A stretch of DNA of 64,000 nucleotides from Ruminococcus sp. (GTDB taxonomy: Bacteria > Bacillota > Clostridia > Oscillospirales > Ruminococcaceae): positions 29,638 through 93,637 of the forward strand of contig NZ_JAILMR010000086.1 in assembly GCF_024692365.1 (NCBI RefSeq), in the 5' to 3' direction. A program made the position numbers and the translations under genes. Below, piece after piece: positions 1 to 8,762 of the stretch (its first letter is position 1; the number at the start of each line of letters is the position of its first letter). Under the pieces are notes generated by a model. The model saw nothing but the letters and a program-made list of their open reading frames with translations, was not told the origin of the DNA and ran no database searches.

Positions 1-1875
1 GTATATTGCCACATCTCTTAAAGGAACAATTTTGTGTTTCTCTGTAAATGCTTCTGAAAAGCTTTTCATCATTTCATAAATATCAACAATATCATTATTA
101 CATATTGTTTTTGTACTAATAATATCAGATCGTAAAGCATTCTTGTTTAATCTTTGTAACTTCCACTTTATAATACCATAAGTAGTATCATCGTTAGTTC
201 CTATGTAAAGATGTTTCTTTTCTTTATCTATGAATACTTTATATTCTTTGTTTTCAAGACTGTCTTTATCTATTTCCTCATTAAGAGACTCAATATTGTA
301 ATCAGAATAATCTTCATTGCTCAAAACATCAGTTATACTATACTTCTTTTCGCCATATTTAAAATTCTTTATGGTTACAGTGCAAATATCAAGATTTCTT
401 AGCACTTCATTAAAATTTATTTTTTCTAATAACGATTCGTTTATAGCATAAGGAATGAAAAAGTGACCATCCCATATTGCATCCGGGAATTTTACATCAT
501 CATAAATATACTCAAGCTGCTTGTTATATACATCTATAAATTTGTTTAAGCATTTGTTAGGATCATCACATTTATCGAGCCAATTCTCCAGAAGCTTGTT
601 AAACGACAGGTTGCTGTCTTTTATTCCCATGTCTGATATATCAACGTTTTTAATAGCTTCAAGTTCCGCAAGCATACCCAGATTTACTATATCGATTCCA
701 TTTCCGCACAATTTCTTTAACCCGTACCGTGTAAGATATTCTCTCGTTGCTTCAATTTTGCTGCGTGATGCGTCACCTTCAAGCAGGATATATTCATCAT
801 TTATTGAATACGGATCAACGGGAAAAACACTATCTTTGACCGTAAAAAACGAATTATCCATAAAAATGTTATAATACTTTCGGTTATATATGAACTCTAA
901 GAAATTATGCAGTTTATTTGAAAATGATTCTTGTGCTATTTCGTTACTGAAAGAAAAATAATTCATATCCGAAATATTGAATACTTTTGAAATATCATAT
1001 TCAACAAAATAGGCTATTGCATTGCCTTTGGTGTTTGATTCCTTTTCCACTTGCCTGATCTTGTATTTTTCGGCAATGTACGAAGAAATCTGTTCAGGAA
1101 CATCAAAATATGATTTTCTGATATTACGTACAAGCACTCTCTTTTCCTTTGGGTCATAAAGCACAAGTACACCATTTTTTTCATAGTTGGTTTTCCAGTC
1201 ATCTCCATACAGACGCCTTGAACCATTCAAAAGATATTCGATGAACCTGATATTTTTCTCTTTAAGCTTATTTAAAAGAGTATCTTTATCCGTCAACTTT
1301 GAATTGTAAGTAAATAACTGCAAAGCCAGCATAATGACCTGTATGTTTTTTACAGAATTGATATGTTCATCAAGGTCATCATCTTCGATTATATGTGACA
1401 ATAACATACTTATCGGGAAATAATCTCTGTCATTCTCATCGGTAAATGACAGTATTATACATATTTTTTCCAGGTTATCAATAAGCTCTTCAAACTTCTT
1501 TTGAGCATATTCATCAATGGTAACAGAATAGGAACTGTCTTTATATTTTAAGCGGAGACGAAGCAGAAATAAAAGTGTTTCAAGTTCACCCTTATCAGTG
1601 ATAGTATTATCTGAAACGTTGCTGGGGATCATTCCGCCTATATTATCCAAAGCCTTTATGACTCCTGATCGTATAATTTCATCAGGCTCCTTTATATTTG
1701 CTGCCGCACGACAGAATAAAGAAGCTACATCGGCTTCATTTCCTGTAATATCGTTAACATTTATATTGCATATAAAGTTGAGTGCATCGGTTATTACTTT
1801 ATTCCGGTTGCTTTTATCGACACAATAAAGATTATTATTATGCTTTTTTAATTCTGTATTAAACGCCTCGTTCAT
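1..1875 (-). CDS. Large unknown protein, C-terminus cut by window edge, partner of the primase-RT gene
   Basis: I read this minus-strand frame by hand: it is open without a stop from the ATG at 1875 to the first base of the window, giving 625 codons with the C-terminus missing. The start is supported by an AAGGAGG ribosome site about 10 bases upstream and by an ATGA overlap with the stop codon of the primase-reverse transcriptase gene, so the two are almost certainly translationally coupled. The protein starts MNEAFNTELKKHNNNLYCVD and looks soluble, mostly acidic and alpha-helical, with no signal peptide or membrane segment. I recognise no domain or catalytic motif. Its role is unknown; tight coupling suggests that it works with the RT fusion, perhaps as an effector or scaffold. 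Confidence 0.75.
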   Translation of the reverse strand, partial: MNEAFNTELKKHNNNLYCVDKSNRNKVITDALNFICNINVNDITGNEADVASLFCRAAANIKEPDEIIRSGVIKALDNIGGMIPSNVSDNTITDKGELETLLFLLRLRLKYKDSSYSVTIDEYAQKKFEELIDNLEKICIILSFTDENDRDYFPISMLLSHIIEDDDLDEHINSVKNIQVIMLALQLFTYNSKLTDKDTLLNKLKEKNIRFIEYLLNGSRRLYGDDWKTNYEKNGVLVLYDPKEKRVLVRNIRKSYFDVPEQISSYIAEKYKIRQVEKESNTKGNAIAYFVEYDISKVFNISDMNYFSFSNEIAQESFSNKLHNFLEFIYNRKYYNIFMDNSFFTVKDSVFPVDPYSINDEYILLEGDASRSKIEATREYLTRYGLKKLCGNGIDIVNLGMLAELEAIKNVDISDMGIKDSNLSFNKLLENWLDKCDDPNKCLNKFIDVYNKQLEYIYDDVKFPDAIWDGHFFIPYAINESLLEKINFNEVLRNLDICTVTIKNFKYGEKKYSITDVLSNEDYSDYNIESLNEEIDKDSLENKEYKVFIDKEKKHLYIGTNDDTTYGIIKWKLQRLNKNALRSDIISTKTICNNDIVDIYEMMKSFSEAFTEKHKIVPLRDVAIY

Positions 1876-4388
1876 TTGCTGTATTCCTCCTTATCTCTGA
1901 GTGATAAGAGTAAGCCTCTGTCTTCAATACTTTCAATATCCTGCAAATTATCACACAATCTGACAACATAGTCTGCTATAATAGGCTGAAACTTTTTATT
2001 CTCCACATCTTTAGCCACAGCATAATAAAGCGAAGAAAGAAAGCACGAAAAATTCAGTGTATTGATTGGAATAAGATCGTATAACTTTTTATTTGTAAAT
2101 ATCTGAAGGACATCACTGTTATCAAAAATATATTGGTAAAAATATGAAAAGCCGCTTCCTCTGCCTATGGACGACTTTACTATCAGATCGGCATATTGTA
2201 GAAAACAAAAGTATTTGGCATTGTCATTTGTATAAATTGAAAAATAATATGATATATCTGATAATTTGAAGCCGCCTTTACTGTCAATTACTTCATTAAC
2301 TTTTCGTTTTACATATTCTGTTTCCAATAAATAAGAATAGTCACTTTTTTTCAAACCATATTGAAACTGTCCTTCTCTTAGTATCATATCTTTTTGTTTT
2401 TCGCTCAATTTTGATATTTTTCCATATACAAGACTTTTTTCTTCATTTACATACAAACCGTTTTCAAGGAATGTATCTTTTATTTTTTTAAACAGCTCAC
2501 GGCCATCAAATGAATCATCATAAAAAATAACTATATCATCAACATACCTATACACTTTTATCTCGTTTTCGTTGCCTTCTAATGCTCCGAGTATTCTTTC
2601 TATGATAATTCCCAAGAAGATCTCAGCGATTATTCTTGCATATGCAGGTCCCTGAGGAACGCCTATCCTGGTCTCACCGTTGATTTTTTTCATAAGTGCT
2701 TCATTGTAGCATATGAGCCAACTCAATATATTTTCTTCCTCACAGCTGAGTTGTTCCTTCATCGTCTTATATACACTCATGAAGTCTATACTGTCGTAAA
2801 AATGCCTGATATCCAATGTCATGACATTATAATCATCATACATTCCTGTTAATATATACTTACTGATAGCTGACAAATAATTTCCCCATGAATTATACCA
2901 ATGGAAAAACATATCGCTCTTAGAAAGATAATTCGGATTATAACTGAAAGATTTTATGTTTTTATTCAGATCATAGAATAAGTTTAATGCTAAATGAGAT
3001 GTCAGGACTCTGTCGTGAGCTCCTAATGTTATCATTTTTCTTGTTTTGTTCTCACTCTCGATTCGCTCAAATATATAGAACGGTTCAGGTTCAGCAGAAA
3101 CTTTATCCCCTCGCTTTATGCTGTTCAGCTTTTCGTTTATTTTATTGGTATCAAAGTTTGTCATGTTTTTAAGGTCAAGAAAAACCGATACCACAGGGAC
3201 TTCATCATTTGAAAACAAATATGCTGATTCTTTTTTCAGAGTTAAGCTGCTGTTGCAAATAAGCTCCCTTTCATTTTCTTTAACATTAAAAATTTCGATA
3301 TTTTTATCTGATTTTTCTTTAAGATACTGTAAAGCTGTTTGATCGGGGTCGAGCCCTTCTTCCATATCAATATTGTATAAATGATAAAGATATCTGAATG
3401 TTGCAGGATAATATTTGTTGTAGCTTTCGGAGATCTTTTCACGGGTTATTTCTTCCGAAAAGTCGGAAGTGTATCTGAATAATTCCATAAGAATATTAAT
3501 GCCGTTAGGTATCTTACCTAATGTTCCAAGCATAACATATCTGTCTTTTGTAAATGGTTCTCCGTATTCAAATCTTTTAAATATATTTTTATATACTTCT
3601 ACATTTGAAAGGATCTCTTTTATCTCTGACAGTGTCCAGCTATCTTCTCCGACTGCATAAAACTTTTGGTATGCTTTATCAGAAGTCTTGTTTTCTTTTG
3701 TTATCCCAAATTTATTCAGAATAGCATTGGTATTATTCGGCTTGAAAGAATCGAGCATTTCCAACTGTTTTTCAAAAAAATCAGGACTCTTTTTATTTCC
3801 GTTATAGACCCCTTCAAAGAAGAATGATTGTTCTCCGTTCTGATGTACTGAAAGAGGAAGTTTTACCATGAGTCCTAGTTTATTTCCTTTGCTTGCAGCT
3901 GTTTTAGGGAATTCATCCAATCCATATTTGTCTGTATCAAAATTTATACCGGATCTTATTTTGATAGCATTCAAAAGGTCATAAGCTGTATTCTTACGAA
4001 TGTAATCATCAAGTAATATCCACGTATGAATTCCTCTGCGGCCTGAAAACTCGTTTATATATGAAATACCATTTTCTTCCAAGTACTTACATAAAATCAT
4101 AGTGCAGTCTTTATATAGACCTAATATATCAGGATCATCCTTGTCTTTACAATCAAAATCAAAACATATCCATTTAAGGTATGGATTTTTAAAAAGCTGC
4201 TGATAAGTTCCGATTGATGTTCGTTTTTTCAGCATCATGTATATATCATTTTCAGTTAGTCTGTTATAAACAGTATAATACCTACTGTCTTTTTTTTGAA
4301 TAGCATACGCATTTTTGTTTACAACAAATAGCTCTAATAGTTTAACCGCAATTATTTTTAAAATATCATATGACATATTATACCTCAT
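1872..4388 (-). CDS. Archaeo-eukaryotic primase-like / reverse transcriptase fusion protein
   Basis: An 838-aa protein joining two polymerase modules. The N-terminal part (about residues 30-200) has AEP primase hallmarks: FDFDC near 76-80 as the metal-binding acidic motif and SGRRGIHTW near 115-123 as the nucleotide-binding histidine motif. The C-terminal part (about 440-640) is a reverse transcriptase: TLDIRHFYDSID near 525 (motif A), GVPQGPAYARIIAE near 578 (motif B) and RYVDDIVIF near 616 with the catalytic YVDD. Primase-RT fusions are a known but poorly characterised class; some RTs of this broad kind act in phage defence or spacer acquisition. I chose the ATG at 4388 because AAGGAAG lies 8 bases upstream; a TTG just before it and an ATG at 4376 are alternatives. 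No DGR repeat, retron ncRNA or CRISPR array was seen nearby. The stop overlaps the next gene by four bases. Confidence 0.88.
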   Translation of the reverse strand: MRYNMSYDILKIIAVKLLELFVVNKNAYAIQKKDSRYYTVYNRLTENDIYMMLKKRTSIGTYQQLFKNPYLKWICFDFDCKDKDDPDILGLYKDCTMILCKYLEENGISYINEFSGRRGIHTWILLDDYIRKNTAYDLLNAIKIRSGINFDTDKYGLDEFPKTAASKGNKLGLMVKLPLSVHQNGEQSFFFEGVYNGNKKSPDFFEKQLEMLDSFKPNNTNAILNKFGITKENKTSDKAYQKFYAVGEDSWTLSEIKEILSNVEVYKNIFKRFEYGEPFTKDRYVMLGTLGKIPNGINILMELFRYTSDFSEEITREKISESYNKYYPATFRYLYHLYNIDMEEGLDPDQTALQYLKEKSDKNIEIFNVKENERELICNSSLTLKKESAYLFSNDEVPVVSVFLDLKNMTNFDTNKINEKLNSIKRGDKVSAEPEPFYIFERIESENKTRKMITLGAHDRVLTSHLALNLFYDLNKNIKSFSYNPNYLSKSDMFFHWYNSWGNYLSAISKYILTGMYDDYNVMTLDIRHFYDSIDFMSVYKTMKEQLSCEEENILSWLICYNEALMKKINGETRIGVPQGPAYARIIAEIFLGIIIERILGALEGNENEIKVYRYVDDIVIFYDDSFDGRELFKKIKDTFLENGLYVNEEKSLVYGKISKLSEKQKDMILREGQFQYGLKKSDYSYLLETEYVKRKVNEVIDSKGGFKLSDISYYFSIYTNDNAKYFCFLQYADLIVKSSIGRGSGFSYFYQYIFDNSDVLQIFTNKKLYDLIPINTLNFSCFLSSLYYAVAKDVENKKFQPIIADYVVRLCDNLQDIESIEDRGLLLSLRDKEEYSK

Positions 4389-4571
4389 CAAATTATCTTC
4401 CTTGGTTCAACCAATTCTCTGGATTATTTGACTGAAATAATAACAGAATTGGTATTTTAACATCTTTCATATTATTTATTCAATAACACAAGTTATGTGT
4501 CAAGATTAACAACTATATCCTCAAATTTAAAATCATCGCACTTTTAGATCTTTCATATCAAACTTTTATAG

Positions 4572-5222
4572 TTAAAATTCATTTTCCGCTAGATTTTTTG
4601 CTTCTATGCATATCTCATCAAGTAAATCTTCGATAGAAAACTTTTGGATTATATTTTTTTGTAAATCAAACAAAATTAGAATATTTATTGCATCTACGAA
4701 TAAATATCGAAATGTATTATCATATTTACTTTGAAGTTCAATAATACTTTTCATTATTTCGTCTAGATCACAATCATCATAGGTAAATTCAGGCTGTGAA
4801 AAAACATATACATCCATGTATTTTACAGATCTATATTTTCCGCAATTAATTGCTTTTATTTTTTTCGTAACAGCACCAATTATATTACTATTTGAATGCC
4901 AAAATCCATCTGAATAGCCTATTATTTTCTCACTATCAGGCAGTTTAAGTATTTGCTTTCCGTTTCTATGAAAAGCCTTCAGTTTTTCAGGATTAACATT
5001 TGAAACATCAGAATTAATTAATTCACGTTCAAAATACTTCCTTTCTTTTTTATCTTGTTGATCTATAGCTCTCGTAACTTCGACACCAATTTCTAGATCA
5101 TTGGTAATTAAGTCCGGACTTTCAGAACGTATCAGTCTTGAATACTCAGTACTAAACATTTTTTTCAATGTAATCTGTGCTTTTATCTCATAAAAATCTT
5201 TTTCAGTATTATGATTTCCCAT
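4572..5222 (-). CDS. Hypothetical protein, possible PD-(D/E)XK-type nuclease fold
   Basis: A 216-aa protein beginning MGNHNTEKDFYEIKAQ. About residues 35-55 contain SPDLITNDLEIGVEVTRAI, a spacing of PD followed by E-x-T in hydrophobic strands that is reminiscent of PD-(D/E)XK nuclease folds, though the final lysine is replaced by threonine or arginine. I cannot confirm catalysis. The rest is charged and helical, with no membrane segment. It lies between the 572-aa unknown gene and the primase-RT gene, on the same strand, with about 160-bp gaps on each side, so it may be transcribed with them or separately. The sequence is very AT-rich, as are its neighbours. Function unknown; a restriction-like nuclease is the best guess at low confidence. 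Confidence 0.6.
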   Translation of the reverse strand: MGNHNTEKDFYEIKAQITLKKMFSTEYSRLIRSESPDLITNDLEIGVEVTRAIDQQDKKERKYFERELINSDVSNVNPEKLKAFHRNGKQILKLPDSEKIIGYSDGFWHSNSNIIGAVTKKIKAINCGKYRSVKYMDVYVFSQPEFTYDDCDLDEIMKSIIELQSKYDNTFRYLFVDAINILILFDLQKNIIQKFSIEDLLDEICIEAKNLAENEF

Positions 5223-5358
5223 TTATCGTAATAGCCTCTCTCATATATAACTTAATCATAAATAATTTAAGGTTATCTGCATTTTCCTTGTCTTCTACTG
5301 AAATAGTTCCATCACTTTTGTAGTTGAAGCAACGTATGCTATTATCATCAGCCGCATA
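5209..5358 (-). pseudogene. Possible gene remnant between the 216-aa and 572-aa genes
   Basis: The gap holds a short open stretch without a start codon that reads NSIRCFNYKSDGTISVEDK and continues to a stop at 5209. Part of its DNA (about 5228-5262) resembles the end of the 572-aa gene and its 3' flank (about 5385-5420): both contain CTCATATAT or TTCATATAT followed by a similar tail. This could be the tail of a decayed second copy of the 572-aa gene, or chance similarity in AT-rich DNA. Confidence 0.22.
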
Positions 5359-5385
5359 TTACAGCAATATATAGAATACTATGCA

Positions 5386-7104
5386 TTAATTGCCTCTTTC
5401 ATATATTACTTGACCATAATTAACTACGATTCCTTTAAATGCTTTCAATTTTATCGCATTTTTACCTTCGTTGAGATATTTTTTCATTTCTTCAAGAAAA
5501 TAATCATCAAATTTACCACCTCTATATCGTTCTGCGTCATAATAGAATTTATAGGGATAATATTTCGTATTATATTTTTCCTTTTCATGTTCTTTATTAT
5601 AATCATCTTCATAAATTGAATGTGGCTTTTTATCAAAGAAAATCAGATTAACATCATAACCTAATCTTTTAATTTTTACCCAATCATTATAATCTAATTC
5701 GGGATTGGATAACACTATTCCTATCCAATCATCAAAGTCATCTAAGTTAAACTCATTGTATTTATTTTTTTGAATTGTTTTTGCCCAATTATCAAAGTCC
5801 TCATCATTTACAGGCTCCGTTTGTTCGTAATCGGTTTCAGAAATCTCTAAAACATCAATGCTTTTTTCTTCAAGATTAAATGCACCCAGTACTAAATAGA
5901 ATATCTTAATTGTTTGTATCCTTATTTCATCTATTTCTTCATTCGCATTAATATTGTCTTTATGCAAATGATCATTTCTGTACATATCCTTATACTTTAA
6001 TATTAAACTAGTTATATCCTCCACTAAATGATAGTCTATTAACCACGTATCAGAATCTCGACTATTTTTATATAGATAATTAATTAAGTTTCCTAAACAG
6101 AAATCAAGAGTACCTAAATTTTTAGAACTAAAAGCAACTCGTTTTATATTATTAGACTTATCATTTTTGTCACGTCGTCTAAACTTTTTTCCTGTATCAA
6201 TCTTTGTCATAATAAGCGTGTAGAGTAGCTGCTCGATTGATTTCAGATAACCAACAACAATGGCAGTCTTTTCCAGCGCATTAATATAGGAATTGGATTC
6301 ATAATACCATTCCGAGCTTATAAAACTTTCAGCAAAGCTTGAATTTCCTACCAATGCACGATAATAACCTTTATTAATGTAGTTACTGTTGATAATATTT
6401 AATGCATTATGATCGTTTTTCATTGACTCAGGGATAATAGAGCTATAATCAAAATCCTTTAACATTAGCATCTTTGCTTTTTTGAACTTAAGCAGTTCAT
6501 TTTTCGAGGGGATAGAAATCGTAGCATATCCTATTATTTCTACTATATCATGATTTATTTTTTCAATATATCTTTTGAGATTAGTATATTCATTTTTCCA
6601 GAACATATCAAAAAATTCTTCAAGGGTTATCGTCTTGGTATACTCATTATTATCAGATGACATTTTAAATGAATAGTTCCCATCAATACTTTCTATCAAA
6701 GATACTATATAAACATAATCAAGGTCAGTGTCTTCGATATTATAATTGAAATCAACAGAATATGTAAATAAGAAACCAATCATCTTTCCATTAATAATTA
6801 TAACAAAAGGGATATCATATAATTCAGGAATGTCATCTTCCTCTGAATCATTCGTGCTTTCAATATAATCAATAGAACTTTTTTTCATCATCTGCATTAT
6901 GAGTTTTATAGTCAGTTGTCTAACAATTTTATAAACGAATGGCAATGACATTGAATATGATTCGGTACGAAAATCAACAAATTTAAATATTCTTCTATCG
7001 GAAAGATTTTTAACTTCAAAAGCAAAACTCCAATTATCAATTGTTTCTCTAATATTCTGCATTACAGATTTATAGTATAACTCATACAAATCATCAAAAA
7101 TCAT
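5386..7104 (-). CDS. Unknown 572-aa protein in operon with the WYL regulator
   Basis: The ATG at 7104 overlaps the TGA of the WYL-domain gene (ATGA), which fixes the start and shows translational coupling. The protein starts MIFDDLYELYYKSVMQNIRE and is AT-rich in codon use, acidic, and alternates predicted strands and helices. No signal peptide, membrane segment or nucleotide-binding motif is visible. A central region (about residues 290-420) includes a run rich in K, R and D (FRRRDKNDKSNNIKRVAF) that could face nucleic acid. I do not recognise the family. Context next to a WYL regulator and defence genes suggests an effector or sensor in a small regulated defence unit, but this is inference only. 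Confidence 0.75.
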   Translation of the reverse strand: MIFDDLYELYYKSVMQNIRETIDNWSFAFEVKNLSDRRIFKFVDFRTESYSMSLPFVYKIVRQLTIKLIMQMMKKSSIDYIESTNDSEEDDIPELYDIPFVIIINGKMIGFLFTYSVDFNYNIEDTDLDYVYIVSLIESIDGNYSFKMSSDNNEYTKTITLEEFFDMFWKNEYTNLKRYIEKINHDIVEIIGYATISIPSKNELLKFKKAKMLMLKDFDYSSIIPESMKNDHNALNIINSNYINKGYYRALVGNSSFAESFISSEWYYESNSYINALEKTAIVVGYLKSIEQLLYTLIMTKIDTGKKFRRRDKNDKSNNIKRVAFSSKNLGTLDFCLGNLINYLYKNSRDSDTWLIDYHLVEDITSLILKYKDMYRNDHLHKDNINANEEIDEIRIQTIKIFYLVLGAFNLEEKSIDVLEISETDYEQTEPVNDEDFDNWAKTIQKNKYNEFNLDDFDDWIGIVLSNPELDYNDWVKIKRLGYDVNLIFFDKKPHSIYEDDYNKEHEKEKYNTKYYPYKFYYDAERYRGGKFDDYFLEEMKKYLNEGKNAIKLKAFKGIVVNYGQVIYERGN

Positions 7105-8123
7105 TTGTTATCCTCCTCATCACAATAAGCTTCATAAGCATCCTTATAAAATACCGCAATATCCTGTTTAAGCGACTCCGGGTACAGGATCATCGCTTCT
7201 TTTCCAAATCTCCTGAAGTAGTATTCCAACTGTGTTTTTGAGCAATTGAAATAGTAAATATCATTATCTATCAGTTCAACTTGCGGTCTGCCAAAATAGA
7301 TCCTGTTGTATAGTTTCTGTCCTTTTATAGTAAGCCTTACACCGGTAGTCTCATCATCATTGATAGCGTATTGAGCACCATACAATTTCATTCTCTCCAA
7401 CCGTTCCTTAGTCCTATCATCAATAACTGCAAATCTGCTTCCTTTCTTAGGATCTTTTATTCTGTTAAGTCTGTATGACCTTGTTTCTATGATTTCATTA
7501 TTCCCATTCAATTCCGCACAGATAAGATAATTGAACATTTCGTCTTTGCCAACTTGCAAGGCGTAAGGCACAACCGTATGCAGTGCTTCATTCCATATCG
7601 TCGAAAACGATATACTGCGTTTGTTTACTATTGCTTCGGTTATTATGTCATGATTCTTCTTAAATACGATTTTTTCACGCTCATAAATCGGCATAGCGCA
7701 GTAGCTCATCAGCATTTTGCAGTAATAGCTTGAAATACTTTCAGAACCACCAGCACTGCTATGTATAAGTTTAACAATAGTCTCAGTAGCATTTGTAGGC
7801 TTAAATGAAAGGAAAGGCTTTTTTTTACCCTTGTTTTTACTTATTGGTGGAAGAAAAACATTTGAAATTATCGCTCGTGCCAGTTCTTCTGCCTGATGAT
7901 CATTTAAATGATACTCTTTCATTTGTTCAAGAATAAGCGTCATTTTTTTATCGAGCATATCATTATAGCAGTTAAAATAATTTTCTACAATCAAGTTGAG
8001 TAATCTGTTAATATTAATTGTTCTGCTGTCTTTTTTAAAAAGCTCAAATTGTCTGGCATCACGTTCTAAGACAGACTTTGTGCTTTCATGGACAGTAATT
8101 TTAATTTTCTCAGAATCCGACAT
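7101..8123 (-). CDS. WYL-domain transcriptional regulator
   Basis: A 340-aa protein from the ATG at 8123, chosen over upstream ATG/GTG codons because AAAAGGTG lies about 8 bases before it. The N-terminal 60 residues (ESTKSVLERDARQFELFKKD and following) resemble a ribbon-helix-helix or wHTH DNA-binding segment. The middle, about 160-245 (SISFSTIWNEALHTVVPYAL, then SYRLNRIKD), matches the WYL sensor layout: a strand giving a default parameter set followed by a Y-R-L-x-R-I core. WYL proteins often repress or activate phage-defence operons in response to nucleic-acid or nucleotide ligands. It is the first gene of a unit with the 572-aa gene and faces away from a small membrane-protein gene, so it may control both directions. 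Confidence 0.75.
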   Translation of the reverse strand: MSDSEKIKITVHESTKSVLERDARQFELFKKDSRTININRLLNLIVENYFNCYNDMLDKKMTLILEQMKEYHLNDHQAEELARAIISNVFLPPISKNKGKKKPFLSFKPTNATETIVKLIHSSAGGSESISSYYCKMLMSYCAMPIYEREKIVFKKNHDIITEAIVNKRSISFSTIWNEALHTVVPYALQVGKDEMFNYLICAELNGNNEIIETRSYRLNRIKDPKKGSRFAVIDDRTKERLERMKLYGAQYAINDDETTGVRLTIKGQKLYNRIYFGRPQVELIDNDIYYFNCSKTQLEYYFRRFGKEAMILYPESLKQDIAVFYKDAYEAYCDEEDNK

Positions 8124-8147
8124 TGACATCACCTTTTAATTGACTCC

Positions 8148-8213
8148 AAAAAGGGGTCTCTATTTTTTTGTCTTAGATGCAATTTTCCTTTATTTATGTA
8201 TAAAAATGGGGTC
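8148..8213. promoter_or_regulatory. Direct repeat AAAAA-GGGGTC in the WYL divergent region
   Basis: Two copies of the pattern AAAAANGGGGTC lie at 8148-8158 and 8202-8213, between the WYL gene and the divergent small gene. Spacing is about 54 bases, near five helical turns. They are candidate operators for the WYL regulator. The G-rich core stands out in otherwise AT-rich DNA. Confidence 0.4.
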
Positions 8214-8307
8214 GTTTGATTTGATAAATTGACAATAGTTTTCTTAAAGAAAATGATGTATACTCATATACAGAAGCAACGACTTAGACCAAACAGGAGG
8301 TATATTT

Positions 8308-8547
8308 ATGATCATCAATTCTTCAATGATAGGCAAATGTGCTTCGTTACTTGCCAAAAATGTTCAACTGAATGTTTCAGTGACTGGATGGCCAGCGGCT
8401 ATCTCTGTGTTATGTGTAGCAGGTGCTTGCACAGTTATATCATATATAAATGCCAAATATCCTAACAAAGAGCAGACCGTTCAGCATGAGATTATTTCTG
8501 ATAAGTACGATGAGGAGGAATCAAACGAATACAAGATACCAGTGTAA
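8308..8547 (+). CDS. Small single-pass membrane protein
   Basis: A 79-aa protein with a strong AGGAGG site seven bases before the ATG. One hydrophobic stretch (about residues 28-48, WPAAISVLCVAGACTVISYI) is a likely transmembrane helix, followed by a charged, acidic C-terminal tail. It is the only plus-strand gene of the left 33 kb and is divergent from the WYL regulator. Small membrane proteins of this kind next to WYL regulators could be toxins, phage-response effectors or signal proteins, but no family is recognised. An overlapping frame starting at 8229 is rejected because it lacks a ribosome site. Confidence 0.65.
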   Translation: MIINSSMIGKCASLLAKNVQLNVSVTGWPAAISVLCVAGACTVISYINAKYPNKEQTVQHEIISDKYDEEESNEYKIPV

Positions 8548-8762
8548 CTCATTAATATCTCATATAATCTAACTATTCATTTTGAAATATTCATATAGTT
8601 GTTTTTAATGCAACACAACTAATATTATTCGTCTAAGAACCAATCTAATGCCTGTCTTATGAAGAAAACACTTATCAGACACCGTCTGAAAAATTTCAAA
8701 GGATCTGTAGTATAATATCATTGGAATTATATAATACTATATTCATTCATAAATGTTGATAT
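8548..8762. other. Convergent intergenic gap
   Basis: Between the small plus-strand gene and the end of the long minus-strand operon. It contains a short hairpin CAGAC-acc-GTCTG (about 8676-8688) followed by AAAAA that may end transcription of one or both units. Nothing else is evident. Confidence 0.3.

Noticed and set aside
1..4388. Diversity-generating retroelement or retron around the RT gene
   Set aside because: No template/variable repeat pair or msr/msd-like structure was found in the flanking sequence.
8229..8465. Alternative 78-codon frame overlapping the small membrane protein gene
   Set aside because: No ribosome site, while the frame at 8308 has AGGAGG and a membrane helix.
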